The position numbers were made by a program, and so were the translations under genes. Positions 16,939 to 26,479 of a DNA stretch of 64,000 bases are shown piece after piece. The notes beneath the pieces are model-generated. The model had not been told where the DNA came from, ran no database searches, and saw only the letters and a program-made list of their open reading frames with translations. The DNA comes from Vallitalea sp. (GTDB lineage: Bacteria > Bacillota > Clostridia > Lachnospirales > Vallitaleaceae): assembly GCA_025210515.1 (NCBI GenBank), contig JAOARM010000033.1:186001-250000 (forward strand), given 5' to 3'. How positions within the stretch are numbered: position 1 is the first letter of the stretch; each line of letters opens with the position of its first letter.

Positions 16939-17793
16939 ATGGATAATGTTATTGAAATGAGTAATGTTACAAAATGTTATTCTGATTTTAAGCTTAATAA
17001 TATAGATATTAATGTAAAAAAAGGCTTTGTAACTGGATTTATTGGTCCTAATGGATCTGGGAAAAGTACAACAATAAAATTACTTATGAACTTGATACAA
17101 AAACAATCGGGAACCATTGAAATATTTGGCATGGATAATATAACTTGTGAGAAAGACATTAAATCTAGAATCGGATTCGTATATGATGAGTTTTGCTTCT
17201 TTGAACATCTTAGTATTAATAGTAATGAAAAAATCATTGCACCTTTTTATGAAAATTGGAATCATGAACTTTTTAAATCATATTTACATAAATTCCAGCT
17301 TAATCCCAAAAAAAGATTAAGTAAATTATCAAAAGGCATGAAAACTAAATTTTCTTTAGCTGTAGCTTTATCTCATAATGCTGATTTACTTATAATGGAT
17401 GAGCCAACGGCAGGTCTTGACCCTATATTTAGAAGAGAACTACTTAATATTTTATATGATTTAATGCAAGATGAGAACAAAAGCATCTTCTTTTCTACAC
17501 ATATTACTTCTGACTTAGATAAGATTGCAGATTACATAACCTTTATTAATAAAGGTGAAATTATATTTTCTAAATCTACAAATGACATATTCGATAATTA
17601 TAAAATAGTAAAAGGTAGCAAAGAGCTATTATCTAATATTGATGAATCATTACTTATTGGAATGAAAACTAATAGATTTGGTTTTGAAGGGCTAACAACT
17701 AATGAACAGAAATTAACAACACAATTTAATGATTCCATTATTATAGATAATGCAAATCTTGAAGATATAATGGTATTTTATAGTAATAGTTAA
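16939..17793 (+). CDS. ABC transporter ATP-binding protein (YtrB-like)
   Basis: A 284-residue ABC ATPase. Walker A is GPNGSGKSTTIKLLMNL and the signature is the variant LSKGMKTKFSLAVAL instead of LSGGQ. Walker B is LLIMDEPTAGLDP and the switch His is in FFSTHITSDL. The SKGM signature and a C-terminal extension of about 70 residues are seen in the YtrB/BcrA-type exporters encoded with YtrA regulators. I use the ATG at 16939, behind AAGGGAG, rather than the in-frame TTG at 16924, which overlaps that site. The partner permeases follow directly. Confidence 0.88.
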   Translation: MDNVIEMSNVTKCYSDFKLNNIDINVKKGFVTGFIGPNGSGKSTTIKLLMNLIQKQSGTIEIFGMDNITCEKDIKSRIGFVYDEFCFFEHLSINSNEKIIAPFYENWNHELFKSYLHKFQLNPKKRLSKLSKGMKTKFSLAVALSHNADLLIMDEPTAGLDPIFRRELLNILYDLMQDENKSIFFSTHITSDLDKIADYITFINKGEIIFSKSTNDIFDNYKIVKGSKELLSNIDESLLIGMKTNRFGFEGLTTNEQKLTTQFNDSIIIDNANLEDIMVFYSNS

Positions 17794-17810
17794 ATCTAAA
17801 GGTGGTTATT

Positions 17811-18458
17811 ATGTTAAATTTAATTAAAGGAAATTTTAAGTATGTATTTCAATATAAATATTATTTATTAACTCAAATAATATTTTTTTCATCAGTTATA
17901 GTATTTACAGGTATCTATTCTTATAAAGATAACATAACTGGAATGAATGATATTCCAATAGCTACTTTTTTATTTATATCAACCTATTTATTAGTATGTG
18001 TTCCATTAATAGGCACTAAGACTTTCTCATCAAATAGTAGCTATAGTATATTAATGTTAAGTTTTCCTGTTAGTAAAATAGAATTTGTTACAAGTCAATT
18101 TCTAACAGTCATACTATATATGATTTCAAATAGTATAATAATAATAACAACATCAATCATTGCTATGTTAATAGGAAATACACTTAATTTCTCTTTATTA
18201 TTGCCATTATTATTAATTGTTTTATTATATATTGGTTGTATGGGTTGTTGTTACTTATTAATATATTTTTGTACTAAATTATATAAGCCTGTTATTATTA
18301 TATTATATTTTATAGGGTTTATTTTATCTACTTCTTCTCTTAATTATAGTTGGATTATTAAGTCAGATTTTTGCAATATATTAATTGGCAGTGCAATATT
18401 TTTTATGTTTTTTTCTTATATCATATCATTAATAGCTATAAGAAGAAAAGAATTCTAG
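17811..18458 (+). CDS. ABC-2 type membrane permease
   Basis: A 215-residue protein with six predicted membrane helices and no other recognisable motif. It resembles ABC-2 permeases of YtrA-controlled operons by size, hydropathy and position: 17 bases after the ATPase gene and 24 bases before a second permease. It contains a SNSSYSILMLSFPVSKIEFV segment, similar to the conserved cytoplasmic loop of this family. The ATG at 17811 is chosen because AAAGGTGG precedes it; an in-frame GTG at 17802 lies inside that site. The substrate is unknown. Confidence 0.75.
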   Translation: MLNLIKGNFKYVFQYKYYLLTQIIFFSSVIVFTGIYSYKDNITGMNDIPIATFLFISTYLLVCVPLIGTKTFSSNSSYSILMLSFPVSKIEFVTSQFLTVILYMISNSIIIITTSIIAMLIGNTLNFSLLLPLLLIVLLYIGCMGCCYLLIYFCTKLYKPVIIILYFIGFILSTSSLNYSWIIKSDFCNILIGSAIFFMFFSYIISLIAIRRKEF

Positions 18459-18482
18459 ATTACATTTTTGGAGGAATACATA

Positions 18483-19154
18483 ATGATTAAGAACGTATTA
18501 CGGATGAATAGGAAATCATCTGCTCTAAACATTTTAATATTAGTAATGTTAGCAACTCATATTTTTTGGTATTTATCAAGTAGCGAATCTATTAATAAAA
18601 CATTTTCTTATTCAATTACCGTTACATACGCTTATATATATGCCACTATATTTATTCCACAAAAAAATTTATTTAGAACATCATATTTATTACAACGAAG
18701 CTTACCTATATGTATAAAAGACATAGTTAATGGTTGGTATTATTCTACTTATATTTCAATAACATTAATATATATATTAAATTTAATTGCTACACTAATT
18801 ATTATTCCTAATGAATACTCTTTAGATAATATACTTATCACCCTATTTAGTACTTCAATGACATTGTTTTCATTCAATATAGTGGCTCCTCTTATTATTA
18901 AATCAAGTAATAATGAACCATCAGATATTAATAATCTTTTCAACAAAGTACTTTTCTGGGCAAAAAATAGTTTAGGTATAATAATTTCATTTTCGTTTCT
19001 TATAATTACTCTTGGTGTATGTAATTATTTTATTAGTAATAAACATATTGATGTTTTAATAATATCCAACTTACTAATAGGAATTTTTTATTTAAGTACA
19101 TTTAGACTATCAAATAGATTGTATAGTAAGAAATTGTTAACTTTATTTGACTAG
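18483..19154 (+). CDS. ABC-2 type membrane permease, second subunit
   Basis: A 223-residue membrane protein with about six helices, poorly conserved. Residues near 60-75 (FRTSYLLQRSLPICIKDIV) resemble the loop of the preceding permease, so the two probably form a heterodimeric channel for the YtrB-like ATPase. The ATG at 18483 follows GGAGG with good spacing; a TTG 15 bases upstream overlaps that site. The assignment rests on topology and operon position, not on a strong motif. Confidence 0.68.
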   Translation: MIKNVLRMNRKSSALNILILVMLATHIFWYLSSSESINKTFSYSITVTYAYIYATIFIPQKNLFRTSYLLQRSLPICIKDIVNGWYYSTYISITLIYILNLIATLIIIPNEYSLDNILITLFSTSMTLFSFNIVAPLIIKSSNNEPSDINNLFNKVLFWAKNSLGIIISFSFLIITLGVCNYFISNKHIDVLIISNLLIGIFYLSTFRLSNRLYSKKLLTLFD

Positions 19155-19180
19155 TCATATAATCAATAGGGGGATATATA

Positions 19181-20029
19181 ATGAAATTAATCAAAAATAA
19201 GTTTAATGAAGTTTATTCAGGTATTAAGATACTAATGTTCTTATCATTTTATTTTGCAATGCTAATAATAATTAATAATGCTTTTATTTCCAGAATAGAG
19301 TTTCCAAATCAAATATTATCAATATTCATAGGAAAAACTACATCTGTAATAATACTAATAATAGGTTTTTTATTTGTTTATTATATTGAACATAGATCTA
19401 TTAAACATTTTGGTATAATATTATCAAAAAAAACATTTAAGGATTTTTATATTGGATTATTTCTTGGAATGATATCAATTATAGTTATTTCTAGCATTTT
19501 ATTTATCACTAATAATGCAAAGATTACATATGGTATAACTAATCCTACATTTTCCATTGATATAGTATATTTATTTTTTGCATTTATTATGGTTGGAATC
19601 GATGAAGAATTACTTGTTAGAGGTTATATGGTTCATACACTTTCAAGATATAATAATAAATATGTAGTCTATATTGTTCCTGCTGTTATTTTTTCTGCTC
19701 TACATGGACTTAACCCTAATGTAAGTACTATGGGTCTTATTAATATTGTTCTAGTTGGTATTTTATTTACATACATGACATTAAAAACCAAAAATATATT
19801 GATGGCTATAGGCTTTCATATCACTTGGAACTTTTTCCAAGGAGGTTTTTTTGGTTTTAATGTAAGCGGAAATCACCTTCCATCAATATACCCAGTTTCT
19901 ATAATTAACGATAATATTTTAACTGGCGGAGACTTTGGTCTAGAAGGCGGTATTCTAACTACAATATGTATAATTATAATGAGTTTTATAGTATATAGAT
20001 TACCAAGTGGAACAAGTAAAACTTTATAA
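19181..20029 (+). CDS. CPBP family intramembrane metalloprotease
   Basis: A 282-residue membrane protein of the CAAX-protease/bacteriocin-processing (Abi) family, with about eight helices. All three catalytic motifs are present: DEELLVRGYM (the EExxxR motif), FSALHGL (FxxxH) and FHITWNFFQGG (HxxxN). In bacteria these proteases are often encoded with peptide exporters and can give self-immunity or process exported peptides. Here it is the last gene of the GntR-ABC cassette, 26 bases after the permease. That suggests, without proving, a role in resistance to a peptide antibiotic. Confidence 0.9.
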   Translation: MKLIKNKFNEVYSGIKILMFLSFYFAMLIIINNAFISRIEFPNQILSIFIGKTTSVIILIIGFLFVYYIEHRSIKHFGIILSKKTFKDFYIGLFLGMISIIVISSILFITNNAKITYGITNPTFSIDIVYLFFAFIMVGIDEELLVRGYMVHTLSRYNNKYVVYIVPAVIFSALHGLNPNVSTMGLINIVLVGILFTYMTLKTKNILMAIGFHITWNFFQGGFFGFNVSGNHLPSIYPVSIINDNILTGGDFGLEGGILTTICIIIMSFIVYRLPSGTSKTL

Positions 20030-20052
20030 TACTTCTATAAACAAAATATAAT

Positions 20053-20110
20053 GGGCTCCCTTCTAAGTTTACAATTCTATTATTTAACTTGTCTACCTAG
20101 AAGAGAGCCC
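20053..20110. terminator. Bidirectional terminator
   Basis: GGGCTC-C-CTTCTA pairs with TAGAAG-A-GAGCCC, with an inner AAGTT/AACTT pairing in the 32-base loop. It lies between two convergent genes. Confidence 0.75.
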
Positions 20111-20146
20111 TATCATAATTAAGTAGCTTATTAAGAGTAAATATAG

Positions 20147-20347
20147 TTACTCCATAAAATCTTGTCCATTCAAATCATTTTTAACAATATCACTTTCTTC
20201 TGTAATATTATCTTCAATTTCTTGATTAGACTCTAAAAAATTGTCTTGCATCATAACACCTATTTCGTAATTAAATGAATTTGCTAAAATACTTCTTGTT
20301 GGATCTACAAAACTTCTTCTATAATTTCTATTAGTTATTTTCCCCAA
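20147..20347 (-). CDS. Small protein of unknown function
   Basis: A 66-residue acidic, soluble-looking ORF that I do not recognise. The first third is basic and polar (MGKITNRNYRRSFVDPTRS) and the last half is rich in Glu, Asp and Asn. A TTG start at 20347 sits behind GAGGGAA at proper spacing, and the gene ends just before a clear terminator, which supports its being expressed. Upstream (20348-20462) lies a perfect 8-base inverted repeat ATTACAGT/ACTGTAAT. Confidence 0.5.
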   Translation of the reverse strand: MGKITNRNYRRSFVDPTRSILANSFNYEIGVMMQDNFLESNQEIEDNITEESDIVKNDLNGQDFME

Positions 20348-20462
20348 TATAATTCCCTCTTCCTATTACAGTTTTACTTCACTGTAATTATTTTTTCCAT
20401 AACAAAATAGTTTATTCTATGGAAGGGAATTAATTATTGGTAGATTTTTATTATAGTTTTAC

Positions 20463-21539
20463 TTATATGTCCCAATCTATATTCATACTAAGTATTCTAG
20501 ATTTCATTATCCATCTACGTATAGTTTTATTATACATTAGTATCGATTTTAAATTTTTAAATATTATATTAGTTTTAAGACTTCTTGTTTTTTTATTATA
20601 TTTTTTACCAAAGTCATAATGTTGTTCATTAATACATTTTGCAAGTATTGAACCACTTTTTAATGCATAGCTTATTCCTTCGGCTGAACTTGGGCTAATA
20701 AAACCTGCTGCTTCACCTATTAATACAACATTATCTTTTATTGAATTGATTTGTCTTATTTTTCTTGTTCTCATTATTAGAGTACCACTTTTCTTCTCTG
20801 CTTCACCTATATCTATTCCTTGTTTTTTCAATTTACTAATAAGTAACTGAAATTTTTCATTAGCATCTTCTTTAATTGGTATTGCAGTACCAATTAATAT
20901 AGAGTCTTCTTTTTGTATTAGCCATGAATAGAAATCTGTAATTTCTTTATCAAAAATAGATGTATAATAAGGCATCTCTTTTTTTGTTTTATACCAATGT
21001 TGTATAGAGACATATTTATCTGGTGATTTTTTATGTTCAAAAGTTTGCTCTCTAACTCTTGATATTGCTCCGTCTGCTCCTACTAAAATCTTTGTTTTTA
21101 CTATAATATTTTCTCCATCTTTATTTAGCTTTACTTCAATGTAGTCATCTACTTTCTTATATGACTTATACAGACTATTAAAGCATAATTCAACAGAATT
21201 TGGAATTAATGATACAAGCCATCTATCAAATTTCTCTCTATTAATATTAATATAATGCCTTTGATAATATCTTTCAATATTATTATCAAAATCAATTGAG
21301 TTAACACTAAACATTTGTGGCCCTGTTAACACTTCTTGCGGAATGCCTAGACCTAATTTAGCTAACATATTTTGTGCATCTGGGGCAAGTAATCCTCCAC
21401 AGCATTTTTCCTTATTGTTATCTGTATAACTACCAAGATTCCTCTTATCAATTAATAATACTTTGTATTTTTCATCTAATAATCTTGCTAATGTAGACCC
21501 TCCTGGTCCTGCTCCTACAATTACTACATCATATACCAT
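20463..21539 (-). CDS. FAD-dependent oxidoreductase, geranylgeranyl reductase family
   Basis: A 358-residue flavoprotein. The N-terminal dinucleotide fold reads YDVVIVGAGPGGSTLARLL, with the second strand LLIDKR. A family CCGGLLAPDA segment follows near residue 48, VGADGAISRVRE near 150, and the FAD-binding VLIGEAAGFISPSSAEGISYAL near 270. Geranylgeranyl-reductase-like enzymes reduce double bonds of polyprenyl chains; the true substrate in Clostridia is unknown. I prefer the ATG at 21539; an in-frame GTG 12 bases earlier sits too close to the possible GGATGG ribosome site. It follows lspA closely on the same strand. Confidence 0.82.
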   Translation of the reverse strand: MVYDVVIVGAGPGGSTLARLLDEKYKVLLIDKRNLGSYTDNNKEKCCGGLLAPDAQNMLAKLGLGIPQEVLTGPQMFSVNSIDFDNNIERYYQRHYININREKFDRWLVSLIPNSVELCFNSLYKSYKKVDDYIEVKLNKDGENIIVKTKILVGADGAISRVREQTFEHKKSPDKYVSIQHWYKTKKEMPYYTSIFDKEITDFYSWLIQKEDSILIGTAIPIKEDANEKFQLLISKLKKQGIDIGEAEKKSGTLIMRTRKIRQINSIKDNVVLIGEAAGFISPSSAEGISYALKSGSILAKCINEQHYDFGKKYNKKTRSLKTNIIFKNLKSILMYNKTIRRWIMKSRILSMNIDWDI

Positions 21540-21577
21540 AATAAATAACACACCATCCTATAATATATTTATCAAAG

Positions 21578-22027
21578 TTAACTAAAATCACTTATTACCT
21601 CACTAATTACAATTATTAGGCATCCAAGAAAAACAAACATATCTGCCAAATTAAATATTAAATTAGGTTTAATTTTGAATGCAAAATAATCGACAACTTT
21701 TTTTAATCTCACTCTATCAGCAATATTACTTAATGCACCACCAGTAATAAAAGCTAATCCAATTTTAATTATGTAATTACCTTTAACCATGGTATATGAA
21801 ATACTAAGCCCTAATAATATAATAATGGATACTATATTAATAATTAGTAATAATACTTTATTATTTTTTAATAACCCTAAAAATGCACCTTCATTATAAC
21901 TTAATCTAAGTATAATATTATTATTTAATATTGGCTTATTTGTATAGTCATCCATATTTTTTACAGCTTTCATTTTACATATCTGGTCAACAAAAAAACA
22001 AATTGGTGTAATAATCAAATATAACAA
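21578..22027 (-). CDS. lspA: Signal peptidase II (lipoprotein signal peptidase)
   Basis: A 149-residue protein with four helices and divergent but complete LspA motifs: FFVDQICK near residue 11, YNEGAFLG near 44, GGALSNIADRV near 96 and FNLADMFVFLG near 126. The two catalytic aspartates are in IADR and NLAD. It cleaves lipid-modified signal peptides such as that of ZnuA in this window. The start is TTG at 22027 behind GGAGGATAACA. The sequence is more divergent than usual, so it may be a second, specialised LspA. Confidence 0.85.
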   Translation of the reverse strand: MLYLIITPICFFVDQICKMKAVKNMDDYTNKPILNNNIILRLSYNEGAFLGLLKNNKVLLLIINIVSIIILLGLSISYTMVKGNYIIKIGLAFITGGALSNIADRVRLKKVVDYFAFKIKPNLIFNLADMFVFLGCLIIVISEVISDFS

Positions 22028-22160
22028 TGTTATCCTCCTTACAACTTTAATAAAAATTATCTAGTTCCCTTATTCATTATAACAAATAAAACGAATATGG
22101 AAAAGCTGTTAAGAATATATTACTTTAACGAAAGAAAAGCTGAGAAAGGAATGAATATAT

Positions 22161-23696
22161 ATGAAGAGAAGTTCAATTGTTAGAGGAACAGTTATACTAA
22201 CTGTTGCAGGCTTAATTACAAGAATATTAGGTTTTGGAAATAGAATATATTTATCCAACTTAATTGGAGCAGAAGGCATGGGACTATATCAACTAGTCTT
22301 TCCTATATATATGATATGTTATACTATTTGTTGCTCTGGTATATTTACAGCTGTTTCTAAACTTATTGCTGAAGAAAAGGCTAAGAAAAACCACGCTAAT
22401 TTAAAAAGAATAATTCGTACTTCTTCTATTATTGCTTTTAGTTTATCAATTATTTTAATGTTTGTTCTTGTTATCTATGCTGATTTATTTAGTACAAAAC
22501 TAATTAATGAACCAAGAACTGCACTTTCTATTAAGATAATCGCATTATCAATACCTTTTACAGCTATTACCTCTTGTATAAAAGGCTATTTCTATGGATT
22601 AAAATATCCAACTGTCCCAGCAGTATCTCAAATATTAGAACAAATTACAAGAATAACAGTAATCTACTTATTATCATCTATATTTGTTCCAAAAGGGCTT
22701 TCATACGCCTGTGCTATGGCTGTTATTGGAATGACAGCAGGTGAAGTAGTTTCTTGTTTAGTAGTTACAATATCTTATAAATTTAATTCATTTAAAAATA
22801 ATTCTAAGCTACCAGAAAGTTATTATGTAATATTAAAAAAAGTTTCTGCCATAGCAGTTCCAATAACATCTAATAGATTAATTACAACTTTACTTTTAAG
22901 TATAGAAACTATATTAATTCCTACTCAACTACGACTGTTTGGTTTTACACACTCAGAAGCTATTGGCACATATGGAATTCTTACTGGTATGGCTTTACCA
23001 CTTATTATGTTTCCTACTGTATTTACTAATTCAATATCTCTTATGCTATTACCTACTGTATCTGCCGCATCTGCAAGCAAAAATAATAGCTTAATTAATT
23101 TAACAACTACTAAAACAATGAAATTTACTATTCTAATTGGGATTATTAGTACATTTCTATTTTTGACTTTTGGAAGAACATTAGGAGTAATAATATATAG
23201 AGAAGAATATGTTGGTGTGCTACTCACCATTCTATCATGGCTTTGTCCTTTTATCTATCTTCAAACTACGCTAAGTAGTATATTAAATGGGCTTAATAAG
23301 CAACTTATTGTTTTTCGTAATAATGTTATTGGCTTAACTATAAGAATAGCATTTATTTTTTTATTAATACCTATGTTTGGATTAAAAGGTTACTTATGGG
23401 GATTATTATGTAGTTATATTATCGTATCACTGCTTAATATTATACACCTTATTAGAATAACCTCAATTAACTTCAAAGTAAGTAACTGGCTATTAAAACC
23501 AATTATTGTTTGTATTGGCAGTCTTTCTTTGATAGAATTATTACATAGATATATACAATTTCCTTTTAGTCAATTGATTAATACTTTGATTAATATGTGT
23601 ATATTTCTTATAGCTCTTTTACCACTATTACTTCTAACTGGAAGTATTAACTTTAATGAGATTAATTTTATATTTCGTAAGAAAAACTTTAAATAA
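22161..23696 (+). CDS. spoVB: SpoVB/MurJ-type polysaccharide or lipid flippase
   Basis: A 511-residue MATE-fold (MVF) protein with about fourteen helices spread along its length. The N-terminus, KRSSIVRGTVILTVAGLITRILGFGNRIYLSNLIGAEGMGLYQ, read as consecutive short blocks, is characteristic of the stage V sporulation protein B group, which is needed for spore cortex synthesis in Bacillus. Paralogues occur in many Clostridia, so the exact symbol is tentative. It is monocistronic, divergent from lspA, and ends at a bidirectional terminator shared with metA. Confidence 0.85.
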   Translation: MKRSSIVRGTVILTVAGLITRILGFGNRIYLSNLIGAEGMGLYQLVFPIYMICYTICCSGIFTAVSKLIAEEKAKKNHANLKRIIRTSSIIAFSLSIILMFVLVIYADLFSTKLINEPRTALSIKIIALSIPFTAITSCIKGYFYGLKYPTVPAVSQILEQITRITVIYLLSSIFVPKGLSYACAMAVIGMTAGEVVSCLVVTISYKFNSFKNNSKLPESYYVILKKVSAIAVPITSNRLITTLLLSIETILIPTQLRLFGFTHSEAIGTYGILTGMALPLIMFPTVFTNSISLMLLPTVSAASASKNNSLINLTTTKTMKFTILIGIISTFLFLTFGRTLGVIIYREEYVGVLLTILSWLCPFIYLQTTLSSILNGLNKQLIVFRNNVIGLTIRIAFIFLLIPMFGLKGYLWGLLCSYIIVSLLNIIHLIRITSINFKVSNWLLKPIIVCIGSLSLIELLHRYIQFPFSQLINTLINMCIFLIALLPLLLLTGSINFNEINFIFRKKNFK

Positions 23697-23700
23697 AAAA

Positions 23701-23719
23701 CCAGTGAAATTTTCACTGG
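23701..23719. terminator. Bidirectional terminator overlapping the metA stop
   Basis: CCAGTGAAA-T-TTTCACTGG is a perfect 9-base stem flanked by A6 on the left and T7 on the right, so it works in both directions. The TGA of metA (23713-23715) and its last codons lie within the stem. Confidence 0.9.
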
Positions 23720-24657
23720 CTTTTTTTATTTTCTCCAACTTTTCCGATTAAGTATGGAGTTTGTTGATATACATAATAATTTAACCAATTAGAATATATA
23801 AGGTGAGCATGACCTCTCCAAGATGCTTTTGGATATTGATTTTCATCATCATATGGAAAATAATTTTTTGGAGGATCTATATTAAGCCCTTTTTCTTTAT
23901 CTCTAAAATACTCTTGCTTTAGCGTTAGTGGATCATATTCTGAATGTCCTGTTACAAATATTTGTTTTTGATCTTTGGACATTACTATATAAACACCTGC
24001 TTCTCTTGATTCTGATAATAATTCTACATCTGGGTGATTAATAATATCCTGCCTACTAATTCCAGTATGTCTTGAATGAGGAGCTAAAAATGCATCATCA
24101 AATCCTCTTAATAATTTACAATTAGGCTTCATTACATTGTGTTCATATACTCCAAACACTTTTTTTGGTAATACGTGTTTGTTAATACCATAGTGATAAT
24201 ACAATCCAACTTGAGCACCCCAGCAGATATGGAAAGTTGAAGTAACGTTAGTCTTCGTCCATTCCATAATATCTTTTAATTCGTTATAATATCCTACTTC
24301 TTCAAATTCCATTTGTTCTACAGGTGCTCCAGTAATAATCATTCCATCAAATTTCTTATGTTTTATTTCATTAAAAGTTGTGTAAAAACTTATTAAATGT
24401 TCTTGGGATGTGTTTTTTGATTTATAAGTCTGAGGGTGTAATAGGGTGATTTCAACTTGTAGTGGAGTATTACTTAGTAATCTTAATAATTGAGTTTCTG
24501 TAGCTTGTTTTAAAGGCATCAAATTAAGTATAGCTATTTGTAATGGTCTGATATCTTGTGAAAGTGCTCTATCTTCATCCATAACAAATATATTCTCCTG
24601 CAATAATATCTGCTTAGCAGGTAAATTATTATAAACTTTTATTGGCATCTGCTTCAC
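23713..24657 (-). CDS. metA: Homoserine O-acetyltransferase, MetA type
   Basis: A 314-residue MetA-family enzyme of methionine synthesis. The catalytic Cys is 145 in FHICWGAQ, and the His/Glu pair is in VTGHSEYD. The N-terminus [24 protein letters not shown] is well conserved. Residue 114 in [13 protein letters not shown] is Glu; in studied MetA proteins Glu at the equivalent position selects acetyl-CoA, and Gly selects succinyl-CoA, so acetyl transfer is predicted. Upstream (24658-24777) I see no SAM riboswitch or T-box. The gene follows the iron alcohol dehydrogenase on the same strand, but with an AT-rich gap of 120 bases. Confidence 0.93.
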   Translation of the reverse strand: MKQMPIKVYNNLPAKQILLQENIFVMDEDRALSQDIRPLQIAILNLMPLKQATETQLLRLLSNTPLQVEITLLHPQTYKSKNTSQEHLISFYTTFNEIKHKKFDGMIITGAPVEQMEFEEVGYYNELKDIMEWTKTNVTSTFHICWGAQVGLYYHYGINKHVLPKKVFGVYEHNVMKPNCKLLRGFDDAFLAPHSRHTGISRQDIINHPDVELLSESREAGVYIVMSKDQKQIFVTGHSEYDPLTLKQEYFRDKEKGLNIDPPKNYFPYDDENQYPKASWRGHAHLIYSNWLNYYVYQQTPYLIGKVGENKKSQ

Positions 24658-24777
24658 CTTTTCTAGTATAATTTTATAATTAGATATACGTTATCTCTAA
24701 ATTAGTTTTCTTGATTAATAATTATACTACAATATGTATAAAAACAAAAGTCAATATTATATTTTTCACACATTTTA

Positions 24778-25959
24778 TTAATACGCCTTGTTTAGTATCT
24801 CATAAACTGCTTCTCTACTAACTTGTTTATAATTAACGATAGCTGCTCCATCATTTATTGCAGTTTCTACAATTTTGTTGAAATCTTCTTTTGAAACGTT
24901 AACATCTCTTAATCTAAGTGGCAATCCTCCTACCTCATTTAATTTCAATAACATAGCTTTAACTTCTTCTATACATTTTTTCCCTCTTAGGTTCATAGGA
25001 ATTTTCGCTGCTTCTTCAAATCCAATTACATATTGTAATAATTCTCCGTATAACTCTCCAACTACTTCATAATTATATTCCATACAGTATGGTAACAATA
25101 TTGACATTGCATATCCATGTGGTACGTGAGATACTCCACCAAGAGCGTGACCAATTGCGTGAACAATTCCTACCATTGAATTAGAAAAGGCTGTTCCAGC
25201 CATATATGAAGCATTAGCTAATGCCATTCTAACATCTTCATCTTCGCCATTAATGACACCTTCTACTAAATACTCTCCTAAATATTTAATAGCAGATATA
25301 GCAAAAACATCACTTACAGGATTCTTTTGTTTACATGTATAAGCTTCAATAGCATGCACAAGTGCGTCAAAACCAGTAGCAGCTGTTAATTTTGGTGGTA
25401 ATGTTAATGTCATTCTTGGATCTAATATAGCTACATCTGGTACTAGATTATATGAAATGAATTCCATCTTAACATTTTTTAGTTTATTAGCTATAACAGC
25501 TACTAAAGTAGCTTCTGACCCAGTGCCAGAAGTAGTGGGAATCATAATAGATGGTACAGTGTTTCTCTGTATAATTCCAAGACCCATAATATCTAATAAG
25601 TTATCTTTATCTGATGAAAGAGTTAAGTTAACTCCTTTAGAAGTATCTAGTACGGAGCCACCACCTAGTGCAATTATTGAATCACATTCATTATGCTTAT
25701 ACAAACTTGCTATTTCATTACATACTTCTACACTTGAATCTGCGGGTACATCATCGTACACGCATGATGTATCAATATCTCCATCTTTTAAAGCATTAAT
25801 TAGTATATTAACATGCCCTAATTTCACAAGCATTTTATCTGTTATAATCATAGGTTTTTTTGACATCATATTTTTAAGCTCATATGCAATGTGATCTACT
25901 GCATCTTTACCTGATAATAATTTTGACCGATTCTGATATTCAAAATATCTTGGTTTCAT
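24778..25959 (-). CDS. Iron-containing alcohol dehydrogenase
   Basis: A 393-residue group III metal-dependent dehydrogenase. NAD-binding residues are in ALGGGSVLDTSKGVNL and PTTSGTGSEAT. The metal ligands lie in the usual ATGFDALVHAIEAY, GIVHAIGHALGG and VPHGYAMSILLP stretches. The family reduces aldehydes or ketones and oxidises alcohols; the natural substrate cannot be read from the sequence. The ATG at 25959 follows a G-rich GGGGGTAA site. It lies 37 bases after the small lipid-binding-like gene on the same strand, so the two are probably cotranscribed. Confidence 0.92.
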   Translation of the reverse strand: MKPRYFEYQNRSKLLSGKDAVDHIAYELKNMMSKKPMIITDKMLVKLGHVNILINALKDGDIDTSCVYDDVPADSSVEVCNEIASLYKHNECDSIIALGGGSVLDTSKGVNLTLSSDKDNLLDIMGLGIIQRNTVPSIMIPTTSGTGSEATLVAVIANKLKNVKMEFISYNLVPDVAILDPRMTLTLPPKLTAATGFDALVHAIEAYTCKQKNPVSDVFAISAIKYLGEYLVEGVINGEDEDVRMALANASYMAGTAFSNSMVGIVHAIGHALGGVSHVPHGYAMSILLPYCMEYNYEVVGELYGELLQYVIGFEEAAKIPMNLRGKKCIEEVKAMLLKLNEVGGLPLRLRDVNVSKEDFNKIVETAINDGAAIVNYKQVSREAVYEILNKAY

Positions 25960-25996
25960 TTAATAAATTACCCCCTACATACATAATAATATTTGT

Positions 25997-26479
25997 TTAT
26001 TTTAATCCTAATAACGTAGCACAATAAATAAAAAAGCTGTTAGATGATAATTGTGGTTTTTCTTTAATGATTTTACCCCAAATAAATCTTGGAAATAAAT
26101 AGCACTCACAACTGTAAAACATTCTAACAACTTTAAGAGTCTGAAAAATATCTCCCTGTATAATCATTCTATTTTCAGCATATGCTTGATCTAGACCAAT
26201 TTTACCAGTAAATATCTCGTATACAGAGTTCAAAGACTTAAATATTATTCTTATATTACTTTTTATATTATTATGATATTTCTTTTTTAGTAATTTATTT
26301 CCTTCCTTAATGAAACAGATTTTTGGACCGCCTTTATAAGTTTCAATAACAATTGTAAACCCATCTTCCCAATCAGCAATTTCTCTTCTTGCGTATTTAT
26401 CTAGCTTAATTGTAGCTTGTAACCCTCTTCCAATAAATACTGCTATAAATGAGATAATTCTTTTTTTCAGATGCTTAAT
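25997..26479 (-). CDS. SCP2-like protein with an apparent ATT start codon
   Basis: The frame is open from a stop near 26500 to 25997 without any ATG, GTG or TTG until residue 83. Yet the 160-residue translation has a full, protein-like sequence: EIADWEDGFTIVIETYKGGP, KIGLDQAYAENRMIIQGDI, and EAYLFP-like CECYLFPRFIWGKII. From memory it resembles small clostridial proteins of the SCP2/sterol-carrier type encoded next to iron alcohol dehydrogenases. A strong GGGGGG site (26486-26491) lies six bases before an ATT at 26479, which I take as the start. CTG at 26470 is the alternative. A decayed start codon is also possible. Confidence 0.6.
   Translation of the reverse strand: MKHLKKRIISFIAVFIGRGLQATIKLDKYARREIADWEDGFTIVIETYKGGPKICFIKEGNKLLKKKYHNNIKSNIRIIFKSLNSVYEIFTGKIGLDQAYAENRMIIQGDIFQTLKVVRMFYSCECYLFPRFIWGKIIKEKPQLSSNSFFIYCATLLGLK

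Noticed and set aside
24658..24777. SAM riboswitch or T-box upstream of metA
   Set aside because: The gap is only about 120 bases, and neither the SAM-I core pattern nor a T-box sequence is visible; only a short imperfect inverted repeat is present.
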